From positions 4,960,001-5,024,000 of the forward strand of contig CP075496.1 of assembly GCA_021613535.1 (NCBI GenBank): a DNA stretch of 64,000 bases, in the 5' to 3' direction. Of this stretch, positions 34,769-47,343 are shown in pieces (the first letter of the stretch is position 1; every line of letters begins with the position of its first letter). The notes under the pieces are model-generated. The model did not search any database and was not told where the DNA came from. It saw only the letters and a list, made by a program, of their open reading frames with translations. The translations under genes were made by a program, and so were the position numbers. The stretch is from Adineta vaga. Taxonomy: Eukaryota > Rotifera.

Positions 34769-37700
34769 ATGATGGCAGCGTCTATAAACCTCTGTTATGT
34801 TCTAGTCTTGTCAATTAGTAAGCCGATGCTTAGTTACATTTGGGTATTCATAATTTTTTTGATACATCATTGTAGTTAGTCGAACTTTAGCCGCACCATT
34901 AACTTCGAATAATCCTGATCCAATATGTTCATTTGGTAAATCGATGTCAATTTTCTTGTAAAAAAAATACTTTTTCTTGTTTATTTTTCTATATAAAGCT
35001 CAACTTGTCGCCCCCGGTCAAGGAACATTGGTGTATAAATATAAAACTGAAGTGAAATTATCTGTTGCCAATGGTCAATATGATTTAAAAAATGAGATCA
35101 CTGCTGATGTTCACATTAAAAGTCTTAGTGATTGCAATTATGCACTTCAAGTAATGATTTGATTGAAATGTTTTCTAGCAACATCATATAATCTTTGTCT
35201 AGCTTCGCAATGTAAAAGTCAGTGAAACTGAAGATGAAAACCAATCATCTTTGGGCTCATCATCTGCTCAAAAAGAACTCGAAAATCTTGTTGTTCGTTT
35301 CCGTTCAGTTGATGGATTTGTCATTGCTGTTGAAGCTGATGCATCGGCGAATATTGATCATGTCAATTTTATCAAGGGTATTCTTAGTGCTCTTCAAGTT
35401 TACTCACCTGTTCCAAAGGATGGTGAAAATATTGTACGTATTCAACAGATAATGTTATACCTTGAAAAGACATTTTTATTTTGAAGGTACGTGAAGAAGA
35501 TGTACTTGGTGTATGTACAACACGATATAAGTACTCACAAAAAGGTGCTGCAACAGAAGTGACTAAAAATAAAGATCTATCAACATGTTCAAAAGACAAA
35601 TTACATTTGAGTTCTAGTCCTGTTTTAACTTCACTTCTTGGTCCATTGGTAAGTATACGATGATAATACATGAATGGGAAGTTTTCATTTCAAATTGTTA
35701 GATGGAAGAAGTTTTCTCTGCGAAAACACGTTATGTATGTCGAACAGATATTCGTGATAAAAAGATTCAATCAGTTCAATGTAAAACAATTGAAATCGAC
35801 TCTGATTCTGCTCGAAAATCATCGAAGAAACATGCTGAACATGATCATGATCATATTCATGGAAGTGATTCCAGTTCAGAAGAAGAAGATGATGAGGTTG
35901 ATTTTGATACTAAAGATGAAGACGAAGAAATTTCCTCAAAACTTGTATCAATTAAACAAGAATTAAAATTACAGACGACTGGTGGCATTAACGTTGATGC
36001 AGGTAGGATCATTTCTTATTTCGATATTTCAAAATTTTGTTATTTGTATGTAACTTGTAGGTGCTGTAAAAAATCCTGTTCGTCAAACATTACAATTTGT
36101 TCCAACTGCATCATTTGAGAAATCGAATGAAGTCGTTTCATCATTAGTTTCAAAAATTCAAGGACTTTTAAAATCAAAAGATTGGGATCAATTCGCTGCA
36201 GCTCGATTTACTGAAATTACAAATGAATTACGACGTATGGACAAAGCAGCTTTGAATAATTTTAAAGCGAATGCTGATATTAAGTAAGATATTATTAACT
36301 TACAATCAGTACCACGATATATGACTATCGTTTATTTCATAGAAATATAGTACCAACATTTTTCAATACAATTTATTCACATGATCCAGATACTTCGACA
36401 TTGAATTTCGATCCTCAAACTTTGAAATTTGCCAATCCATTAGCAATATTATATTTGAGTAGTCCATCGAAAGATTTAGTCGAACAAATTGTTCAAAGTG
36501 CACAAAAAGTAACTGCAGCACAAGTACCTGAATTTGTTGGACTTGCTGCAAATGTTCTCAAAACATATAAAGCACGAGAAGATAATCATAAAGATGCTCA
36601 TAATGTGAGTATCATTTGAAAGTCTTCAATCATTTGTTTTTCTTTTAACTATTGTTATGTTTTATAGAAAATCAAAGAATTTCAAAAAGCCATATCGAAA
36701 TTTCTCAAGAATAATAAAGATGATGCTAAAAATGTCACAACAGCGGTATTAGCTGCCTATGCTCAACTAGGCTTATACGATGATAATGTCAAAGCGTTAG
36801 CTACTGATGATAAAGCATCATTAGAAATTCAATATCAAGCTTTGAATACGATTCGTCATATTTGCGATGATTTTATTGATGATGCAAATCAAGTAAAAAT
36901 TCGAACAGATCTTCAAAATCTTTTGTTGAAAAAACTTCAAAATCAAGCGAATAAAAATGCAGTACGAGTATGGGCATTTGAAGCATTGTATACATCTTTT
37001 ATTTACAATCCTGAAGAAGATGATTCAACATTGGCAGATAATTTAGAAAAAGCTTTATCAGATATTCTCGATCAACCACTTAATCAGGTAAGATCTATAT
37101 CACATCAATTCTTCGTTATTCATGTATTTGAAATAGGTCAATGGTTTTATTTGGTCTGTTTTGAAATATTCTGTTCTTGATCGTCTTTGTCCTTTACGTG
37201 GTCTTGCTGCTCGCCTTCGATCTCATCATAATAATAAAAAACAATTTCTTGAACAAGCAACATTATCGTCACGTCAGATACAAATAGAATTACCACTTCG
37301 TCGAAATTATCGAGCTGTTGTTCATCTATGCGTTGTTTTCGAAGATGATCGAGCAGTTCCATCGTTTATTGGTGGCAAATTAGCATTCGATGGTATTCGT
37401 CGTGAAACTCTCCGATTACCTTGGATTGAAGGCGCATTAATTATAGAAAATTTGGACTGGAATGTAGCCGATTATTTCTTACGTTTAGATCCATTGAATA
37501 AAAATAAAAATGTCGATGATGAATATAAAGATAGTGTCAAAAATAAATTACCAGCTGGTTTAAAAAAACTTCAAGAAGTAAAATCAAACTTTGTTTATGT
37601 CTATTCCTATGAAGATTTTCTTTTTCGTTTTTCCTAGACTCATGATAATAAAGATGAAGATCCTGATCCATCTGTACATCTTTATTTGAAATTATTTGGT

Positions 37701-40700
37701 GCTGATATTCGTTCATGTGATGTAACTGATAAAGTTCAAGATATTCTTCGTAGTGATATACCTACATTTATTCGAAATCAAATTTTGAATAAATTCAAGG
37801 ATCTTGCTGGAAAAAATCCCATTTTTCGTATACCATTAGAAATTGGTGCAGCATCAGCAGCTGCTAATGGTTTGACATTGTATAAGTCAGCTCAAGTTGG
37901 TATTGTAGCTGATTTATCTTCGGATTTTAAGAATACACATGATAATGATGGGTTAGGAATGTTTAAATTAACTAGTCAATCAGCGTAAGTGTTCGTTTCT
38001 AGGTGAAAATACGGAAAACAAAATACGATTGATTTCATGTAGAATAAGTTTTTCATTAACTCTTCAACGTGAAGTTGCATCACCATTGGTATCTGTAGGT
38101 GAAACTATTCAAATTGGTGCAATATCAAATGTTCCATTTGAATACACGGCTGTGGCAAATAAGGAAGGGCGTACAAGAGAATTTAATCTATTGAATACAC
38201 AATCAACACTTTTGGCAATGGAGTAAGTTCTTTTTCTTGAAGTCTTTTTCTATTTCTAATTTAATTTTTGCATCTATTGTGTAGCTTTAAATATGCATTA
38301 CGTACATCAAAAGGTTTCAAAAGTCTTCCAAATCCAAAATCAGCTGCGATCGATCCATCATGTACACCAAACAATGTGTACCGTGCATTGGGTATTCGAG
38401 CATGTTTAGAACTTAATCCATTTCGTTCAATTCAACTTGGCTCTCGACCATCGTATCCAATTACTGTAAGTATTTCATTAATATATCTCATTCGCAGATC
38501 GAATTTAAAATCAAAATGAACTGATATACTCCCACATCATTATTATTTACTTAATATTTCGATATATATATATATATATATATACAAGACTATGACAGAA
38601 CGTTTCATATAGATCAACTTACATAAAGATCCATCGATTAAAAAATGGCGTATTGGTTGGCGATTTAATGCTCAAGATGCTCCTCAATATGAAGTTGCTG
38701 TTGAAAGTGTCGGTGCCACTACTGCTTATCCCGGTAAGTCAAACACGAAAAAATGTTCTTCTATATCAATACAACAATTCTATTTCGTAGGTTTGGGTAT
38801 ATCTGCAACTAAAGCTGGCAATAATTTCAATATCAAAGTTTTAACTGGCATGAAATCATTTACTGTGAAAGGTAAGATTCAACTTTTTGATTTTGATTAT
38901 TTCAATCAACTTTTCCAATTACGCTAGGAACACAAAATGGTAATAAATTTGATGGAACAGTTATTTCTAGTGATAATAAAGAAGTAATGACTACATCAGG
39001 AACATTAACAATTAATAATGATGGATTTAAATTGGATAGTAAACTTGTTGATATTTCCAGTAAAAAAGAAGTTCTTTCATTAAAAACTGATATAATACCA
39101 AATCGTGGACAAGGTTTAACAGCAGATATTAATTTAACAACACCCGATAAAACACGATCATTTAAAGTTCATTGTAAGTTTCATAAATTTTTCTTATAAA
39201 ATCTTCGAAATATTTCTCTATTTTAATTAGTTCGTGGTGATATTTATCAACCTAAGAAAAAATTAATTCATATCGATTCAGGTTTCGTACTTGGTGATAT
39301 GAATTATCAAGGTAAAGCACATTTAGAACAAAGTCCTGAAACTACACGTATTGAATTACGTCGGTTAATCAAATTGAGTAAAGGTTCGACACAGAATGGT
39401 TATGATTTTATTTATGAACGTAAAAATAATCATAACAATAATCAACATAGTTATAATATTGCAACACATTTATCATTACGAACACCAGGTCGTGATGAAC
39501 CAATGAAACTGTTTGATTTAAAATCAGATTTTGCTCGAACGAATGATTTATCAAATGCTACACTTCATAGTTCATTGGATTTCATACTACTATCACGTAA
39601 TCCACCTGTTCCTGAACGTATTGAACTTGATTATGTTCGACGATCCGTACGATCAAATAGTCAAGCTAAACGTTTAATATCACCAGAAGCAAATTTGAAA
39701 GTTCAAGTAAAAACTAAATCTAATGTTTTTAATTTTCTTTTGGATCATCGTCATCATAAAAGTTCTGAAGCATCAAAAAAAGGTTAGTCCTCTTTTTTTC
39801 TAAACTTTATTTTATTTTTCTTCACAATTACTATTCTAGGACCTATTACTTCATCGCCAACATTAGATATTGCTAATAAGATTCACATTGCAGCAGATAC
39901 TGATAAATTATATCCCGATCTTCCACGTCCATTTGCTTTTGATGTTTTATCTGATCTTGATTTTGAATTATTAAACAAAGTTGATTATAAATTTCAATAT
40001 GATCTTCGTCGTCGTCAACGTTCAGGTGTATTTACTTATCATAGTCAAGTAGATAAAGTTACTGATCATCATCTCTTTTCTGGTACAAGTAAATCCGAAT
40101 TACAATGGGATAATAAAGAAAAGAAAGCAACGGCAACTGGTAGTTTTACAATTTGTACACGATCACGTTCATTAAAAACACATTGGGATATTGATACAAA
40201 TCTTGTTCCAGACAAAAATGATATGACATTAGATTTAAATGTTCGTTTTGATCGACAACCGAAAAAAGATGCAGCTAAATCTATTATTGCTGTATATAAT
40301 GTTACAATCAAAGCACCTAAACATGAAGCATTTCAATTAATTGATGTTGATGGTAATTTAACAAAACAATCGAATAAATTCGAAACATTCAATTCTATTT
40401 CTTATCGTGTGGATAAAAATTTAAAAGAAATCAATTTAAATGCAATCATTCATCGTAATCAAACGGGTGATGGTTCTTTACAAACTCATCTTGTCGCTTC
40501 ATTACCCTTTAAATATCTTCCATATATTATTCATGATTTAAATGTACAACGAGCTACACCGAATGGACGTATCAATCAAATTCGATCAAATCTTCTTGCT
40601 AAACCAGCTTTTTCACATTTTGCTCAAATTAAAATTGATCGTTCGAATGCAAATCGACCACCTCATGTCGAAGTTGAAAATGGGATTGAATATTTACGAG

Positions 40701-43700
40701 CAAATGGAGATAATTTACATGGATATTCGAAAGTTGATGTACATCGTTGGTCAACATTACATTCCTTTGGGTTATTAAAACGAAACAATGATGTTTTACA
40801 TCGACATTCAATTGGATATATTTTTTCCAATAAAACACGAAAAGTTGCATTATCATTAGAAAGTCCACAAATATCAGGAAATCCATTGAGTTTTATTGTT
40901 GACTTAACTATTGATCGAGAAAATCGAATTGGAAAATTGAAATGGCCACAAGAATTTGGTGTACATGTAGAATTCGGTACTCCATTGACAAATCTAACAG
41001 CATTACATGCTTTTTATAATCTTCCTATGTTTGCAAAAGATGCTGGTAGAAGTGTCGATGCAAATGTTGGTTTTCGTCTAGCTTCACCAGTAAGTTACAA
41101 AAAAAATTGACACATTTATTTCTTACCCCTCTCTCTCTCTCTCATTTAGAAAATTACTCCAATTAGTATGTATTTTCATGCTAAAGGATCATTGAATACT
41201 ACTTTGCATATTGTTGATACTGTCACTGTCGGTGATGATATATCATTAGGTGGAACATTAACCGCTCAATATAATCCTCAGTCTATTAGTCAACTTAGTG
41301 TTTCAACAGCAATGAAATTTTATGATAAAGAATTTCAAAATTCTATGTATGCACTTGTTAAACAACATCAAATTATCGTACGAGGAATTGTAAATACTTC
41401 CAATGATGAAGATTTTAAATATGAAATGGATATTGGTTTTGATGATGAAGCACTAACTGGTCATACAGAAAGAACAGATGGACAACAAACAATAATTTCC
41501 GATATTGATGCAAAAAAATGTACACCAACAGGCAAATTTAATCGTTGTTATAAAGGTGATATTATTGTTCGAACAAATAATAATGCAGCTGGACGAAAAG
41601 GTACATTTGATGTTAGTCTTGGCCGTGGAACAGCTAAATTAGATGTTAAAGTACCTGATCAAATCGAATTAAAATTTGATCATACACATACTGGTCGAAT
41701 ACGTGACGAAGATTTCAGTTCAAAAACAATGATGGAAGGAAAATCTTTACGATCCGATCATAAAGGTTCATTCAGTTATTCAGGTTCGGTAGAGAAAGAA
41801 GATGGTAAATGGAATGATGTACAAGTGAAAAGTACAGTAACAGATAAAAAAACTGGACAAAAATTATTAGCTGGTGATATTCATTTAAATCAAAAGATAA
41901 CCAATAAACTTTCAGGACAATATCAACGTAAAATTGATGTTAATCTTGAACGAGCAGGTAAGAAAGCAAAATTTTCAAAAATAAATTTCTTTAATAACTT
42001 TTTTCAAAGGTCATACTGTTCTTGATTGGTCTAGTGAAGCTGTTAGTTGTAAAGATAATCCATCGAATGTTCTCAATGGTATTTGTCAAACAGGAACATT
42101 TACTTTAAAAGCAAATAATCATTTGGTAACACGTCTTCGGCAACGTTTAGAATTACCAGTTGATCCAAAACTAACAAATCCAACTGGTCAAGTTACCTAT
42201 GATGGTACATTAAAATTAGATCTTAAATTCGATCCTAAAACAGGTCCACATACAGCAAATCTTGATATAAATCGTTTAAAAGAAGATGCAGTTGATCTTG
42301 ATGTTTCTTATCAACCACGATATGATAATGAACCAATGAATCTTCGTTTAAAAGCCAATCTTCCTCGACAATATCCAATATCCGTTAAATACGATGAAAA
42401 TCGCAAATCACCAACAAATTTTCAAGGTGTATTGAAATATTCTTTCAATGCAAATGATAATTCAGCCGAGAAAACTTATCAGTGTGATGTCGATCGACCA
42501 GATGCAAGTGATTTTTCAGTCAATTGTAAAGGTGAACGAACTACGCTAACCATTGATGTCGATCGTAAAATGGGCAAATCGAAAGTTTATGTTGATTTAA
42601 ATCGGTTCGAAGGCGAAAGAATTGGATATGAAGGTGTACGAAATCCAGAAACGAATGAAGTCGATGCTACGATCTATACTTTAGTTACTTCATGGAATAT
42701 TAAACGGCAACCAGGAAAATCAACAATTGTAACAGTAAAACAAAAAACTAAAGAAGTTCTTCGTGTTGAAGGTACAAAAGTAAATGATCATGAAATTCAA
42801 GTTAAATTCTCACCATCCAATGTGAATCTTAAGTAAGAATCATAAAGATTTTCTATTGGAATAAGAATGAATGGTTTTATGAATTTTAGACTTGAATGGG
42901 ATAATTCAACTGTTATTAGTCTCAAACAAACACAACCTCAGCAACGAAATATTGCGACAATAACTATTGATCGAGCACAAATTCGTCCTTATTTACCATC
43001 ATTACGTAATCAAAATCGTCCATCACATGATATTGATGAAGCATTATCAAAATCACGAAAACCTCTCGTTGAAATAGCTTTTGATTCTCATATATTTCTT
43101 TCACTTTCTCAAGCTTTGGATAAATTAGGTTCACATAATGGTTTTTATGGTTTGGATACAGTTAAAAAAGCATTCAAATTACAAATTGGTGATGCACCAT
43201 TTACAATTTATAATATTCAACATTGGAAAACTCATCGAGAACATAGTCATCTACCTGAAAGTTATTCTATTCGTCTTGTTAATAATGCCAATGGAAATTT
43301 AGTTCAAGTAACAACAAATAAATGGAATGAAGATCGATTAGTATCGAAAATAAGTCATTCATTTGATGGTGGAAAAACACTTACAACTGATATGAAACTT
43401 GACCGAAACTATGGACATCAAGTTGGTTCAGTCTACTTTTTTCATAGTATTGGTTATCGAAATATTCAAGCAGCAAGAGAACTTCGAGTACGTATTGATT
43501 CCAATTCATGTTTATCTATTTTACATTGTTTACATTTTGTTAGAACCATACACGAAATTTTGTTCGTAGTCATTTGAAGAAAGATCTGAATACGACAAAT
43601 ATTGCTGAATTAGTTCGCGATTTTCGTAAACGAATGCGTAATATTTTGGATGTGGATTATCAAGCAGTTAAAGCAATTGTTGATACATGGAATACAAAAG

Positions 43701-45562
43701 AACCAGAAAAAGGAATTCTTCGACAATGGTCGTAAGTAACAAATACATTTGTTAAATTAGAATTTCGATTCTTTCTTTGAAAATGTTTACATAGCAGAAT
43801 CCTATCGAGATTTATGAGTTTCGTAGAATAACAAAAAGTCTAAGTGAAACAAAACTTTGTTAATAACAATACTAATCAAATCTGAAAATTAGCCATGATT
43901 ATTGTTCTTTGAATCTATGTTTACACTAATTAGATCACCATTGTCATACAGAGGATCATACTTCATTGATGTCTTCATAAATAATTCTTTTCTCTCTAGT
44001 GCACGTCTTGGTTTAGCTGCATTTTTTGCTAAATACCCAACTTATGCTCAAGCATCTGATCGTATCTTTGCAATTCTTCGTGAACGTAGTGAAGAACGTG
44101 AAGAATATTGGCGTAATCGTTTTGAAGTTATTATGAATGATAATCGTCTAAAAGATTTATCTGATCGCGTTCAAATTCGTCGTCAAGCATTAATCAAACG
44201 TTTATCAGATCGAGCTGAAAAACTCCTTGATCGTTTAGTTCCAAAAATTGATCAAGCCAGTGTTGAAAAACGAATCACTGATTATGTCAATAAATTAATA
44301 GCTGTATTTGAACAATTTTCCAAACGAAATACTGAACAATGGAAAGCAATCTTTCGTGCTATTGATGATGCAAGTAAAGGTGAAGAAAATAAATGGTTTC
44401 GTACATTAGTTGCAGATATTGATTCGAATGCGTTTGCAACAGCAGCAGATGCTGAATTAACAAAAGTACTGAATAAATTACGAGATTCATCGAAATTATT
44501 TACTAGTAATCTTCATCATCTTTCAAAACGAATTACTAAACGACAAGAGGCTATTCGAGAACGAGTTACAAATGCCATTCAACATATTCCAAAAGTAAAT
44601 TAAAGATACAAATATTTATCTATATGAAATTCTTCTTCTTCTTATTATTATTCTTTAGGCTTATTTAAATGCGACAAATTTTGAATTGTTAGTCCCAGTA
44701 GGTCGTCAACCAGGTAGTTATACAGGTGCAAGTGAATTGATACTTGGTCTTGGTAGTTTACTTCGAAATCGTGATCAAGCATTCGATACAATTCGTTCAA
44801 TCTTAGAAAATCGTCTTACAACACGTTCAGAAACACTTCAAAATTATTTTAAAGCATTCCGTGCACTAGCTAAACGTGTCCTCAAACGTAATCCATCATT
44901 AACACCAGAATTTAAAGCAGTTGTTGCACAAACAGGTGATGCTATTGATGTACATGGAAATTATCTACATTTAAATACAGCATGTGATCATATTCTTGCT
45001 CATGATTTTGCTGATTTACAATTTTCATTTCGTTTAATTAATGGTAAAGTTCATTCTTTAATTCCCAATCAAGGTGAAATTAAAGATCATGAATGTTCAA
45101 ATACTGGTCGAGTTCAAGTTTGTAATCATGGAAATTATTATACTATGAATGTACCGATGTATTATGGTAAGTGAATGAATACACATAGTGAACTTCCAAA
45201 ATATATTCTTGTTTTGACTTGTGATGAAATAGGTGGTCGAGTTGATGGTGCACTTGGTGATGTACGTAAACGTGGTCATAGAGGACAAGATAAAATTAAT
45301 CAATGGCTATTACGAGATTGTCCAGCTGCTACACGTGATCAGCCAAAAAAGAATGAACAAACCGTTGTTGAATGTGTTAACGATGATGATGTAAGTTAGA
45401 TAACGTGTTGCTTTTTTGCAAATAAAACTTTGTTTTTCTTCTCTGATCAATTAGGATAAAGAACAATTTTGCGAAAATTTCGTTCGAAATGGTGTAAAAG
45501 ATGGTAAAGATCGACGAGAATTGATTTCACAAGCTTTACAAGCAAGTTGCGAATCAGCGTAA
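34769..45562 (+). CDS. large lipid transfer protein (apolipophorin/vitellogenin-like)
   Basis: Twenty-six exons from 34769 to 45562. Boundaries include 34769-34817, 34876-34935, 34999-35150, 35203-35433, 35702-36002, 36668-37087, 37137-37577, 39840-41089 (the longest), 41150-41957, 42010-42832, 44000-44594 and 45455-45562. All phases close to give 3014 aa. A signal peptide ends near residue 22 (LVLSISRTLAA). Residues from about 30 form the lipoprotein N-terminal domain (LVAPGQGTLVYKYKTEV; helical repeats such as FVGLAANVLKTYK). Beta-sheet lipid-binding modules follow. An amphipathic helical region is encoded by exons 22-23, and a VWD-like C-terminus has ALNTACDHILAHDFAD-type text (HLNTACDHILAHDF). 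Size and order fit apolipophorin/apoB-like carriers rather than yolk vitellogenin. It would carry lipid in the body cavity or to oocytes. An acidic/His-rich insert sits in exon 6. Confidence 0.93.
35820..35945 (+). other. acidic/His-rich insert in the lipid carrier
   Basis: Within exon 6 the protein reads KHAEHDHDHIHGSDSSSEEE and continues with a long Asp/Glu run. It is low complexity, lies inside the lipoprotein N-terminal domain, and is suited to a surface loop binding metal ions or, through its Ser-Glu run, being phosphorylated. Confidence 0.8.
38562..38584. repeat. (AT)n microsatellite in intron
   Basis: About 11 AT units in the 147-nt intron 38466-38612 of the lipid-carrier gene. Confidence 0.95.
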
Positions 45563-45718
45563 ACATTCTAAATAGATACGAATGGAATTCATTAAAAATT
45601 CCAATTAGCTTCTTTCTTCTTCTTTCGCATTTTGTAGTTTGATTTATCTTTTTGTTCTTGTTGTCATTTTACATGTTATTCATGCTAATCTTTATCCATT
45701 TACATTATCATGAAATTC

Positions 45719-45724
45719 AATAAA
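45719..45724 (+). terminator. polyadenylation signal AATAAA
   Basis: AATAAA lies 157 nt after the lipid-carrier stop; a second CAATAAAAGT follows at about 45769. Confidence 0.5.
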
Positions 45725-45829
45725 AGTTTTGGAAAATATACATAGATTATAGTTATGTTCGCAAATCCAATAAAAGTACATGCCATCGTTTTCTTTTTTC
45801 TGAAATAAAAGTCACTATACATCAGATAG

Positions 45830-46159
45830 TTAACATGTTTCTACACAAGGATCAGCTACTGTCTCTCGACGAACATATCCATATTTACAAACACATCCTC
45901 CTTGACAAGGCTCAGCACATGGTGATAAAGTCGTATTGTAAATACGATTCTCACAATTTATTTGCCTGCAGGGATTTGCACATGAACCAAAAATTTCATT
46001 GATAGATTCATCACAAGCTAGAAAATGATGAAGAATACTTCTCAGTATTACTGATAAATTCATATATTTACCTTTTCGTCGTCGACGAGCACATGTTACA
46101 TTACAAATAATCAGACAAACAACAAGAAAGTAGCGAAGATATTTCCATGAACCATTCAT
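45830..46159 (-). CDS. secreted TIL-domain (trypsin-inhibitor-like) peptide
   Basis: Two exons on the minus strand, 46072-46159 and 45830-46017, giving 91 aa. The intron reads through in frame, so an unspliced reading would add 18 residues. Residues 1-24 (MNGSWKYLRYFLVVCLIICN and VTCA) form a signal peptide. A TIL domain with ten cysteines follows (CDESINEIFGSCANPCRQIN, then CENRIYNTTLSPCAEPCQGGCVC...DPCVETC). The family inhibits serine proteases; the inhibitory specificity cannot be read here. The start at 46159 was preferred over an in-frame ATG at 46183 because it gives a standard signal peptide. The gene is convergent with the lipid carrier and 315 nt from EFCAB11. Confidence 0.82.
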   Translation of the reverse strand: MNGSWKYLRYFLVVCLIICNVTCARRRRKGKYMNLSVILRSILHHFLACDESINEIFGSCANPCRQINCENRIYNTTLSPCAEPCQGGCVCKYGYVRRETVADPCVETC

Positions 46160-46474
46160 ATTTTCTTTCAAAAGTATAAACACACCTTACAATATGATCA
46201 ACAAATAGTTGCATGAAAATTACATTTTCTTTCTCAAATGCATTCATGCATAAGATTGAGTTATACAAAAGAAAACGATTCGAATAAGGTAAAACCAACC
46301 AAAGGTGTACATTTTCAAGGTGACTCATCGATTTAAAATCAATGAAGCAGTGCAGACGATATCATTTTAATCAAATACTTAGTTTTTTCAATTAGTAAAA
46401 ACTACTTTATTAAACTACTTGCAAAAGCAAGCAGATATTGTGTAAAAAAAGACAAGAACATTTATTCTACAAAT
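46160..46474. other. short intergenic region
   Basis: About 315 nt between the TIL gene and EFCAB11, AT-rich. It would hold the TIL promoter and EFCAB11 3' UTR. Nothing else was recognised. Confidence 0.5.
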
Positions 46475-47174
46475 TCATTCATCAGCTACATAATTCATCA
46501 TAATATCAAAATCTCGATAACTGACTCTTCCATCACCATCAACATCAAGTTGCCTATAAAACAATAATCTTTGATTATAGAATCATTGTTCTTCCACTTA
46601 CTTAAAAGCTAAATCGAGTACGTCAGGATTTAATTTAATATTCACACGTTCAAATGCATGAAGAAAATCATCTTTATTTAGAAAACCTTTACCTAAATAA
46701 ATCATGTTTAATAAAAATACGAAAAACAAGATAATATTCTTACATGTTCGATCAAGGATGAGAAATGTTTCACGATTTTCATCTTCACGATCAATCTGAT
46801 GCTTATATCCATAAACAAAATCAATAAATTGTTCTAGTGTTAATCCTAAATATATTCTGTGAATATTGTGTGTTCATTTCTTGATTTATTCATACCTGGA
46901 TGCGTTCGATTTGGAATGTTAGAAAGTAATCGTTCTATTTTATACTAGTAAAACAAAAATAGAATTGGTAAACAAGAAGAACATGTTCAAAATCTTACTT
47001 TATCCATTTTTAATCCATAAAGTCGAATCGATGCTACTTTAATATCTTCACGATCAAGATATCCTTTCCTTTTTCTATCACATTCATGAAATAACTATAA
47101 AGAAAAATAATATTCATTTCATTTGTGTTGTATTATTGAAGATTTCATACTTTTTCGATGTCATTTCTATTCAT
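46475..47174 (-). CDS. EFCAB11: EFCAB11-like EF-hand protein
   Basis: Six exons on the minus strand: 47151-47174, 46999-47094, 46896-46944, 46744-46845, 46602-46692 and 46475-46553, giving 146 aa (human about 163). It is a small EF-hand protein. Two degenerate hands come first (ECDRKRKGYLDREDIKVASI; ILDRTCKGFLNKDDFLHAFE). The last hand is canonical: DVDGDGRVSYRD, with all calcium-ligand positions filled, followed by FDIMMNYVADE, which matches the EFCAB11 C-terminus. Cellular role is unknown. A TTGTAG acceptor lies 10 nt upstream of the ATG. FGGY lies 169 nt upstream on the same strand. Confidence 0.85.
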
Positions 47175-47343
47175 TTTATTTTATCTACAATATCAAAATA
47201 GCTTATGTAGATGTATTCTCTAGAGCTAATAGATGAAAATTAAGAAAAAAAAATAAGAATAATCAAAACATCATCAGGTGAATTGCACTTAAAATCAATC
47301 AAAAAAAAAATCAAGTGTCCAAAACAAAAATCACGGGGTTGGT

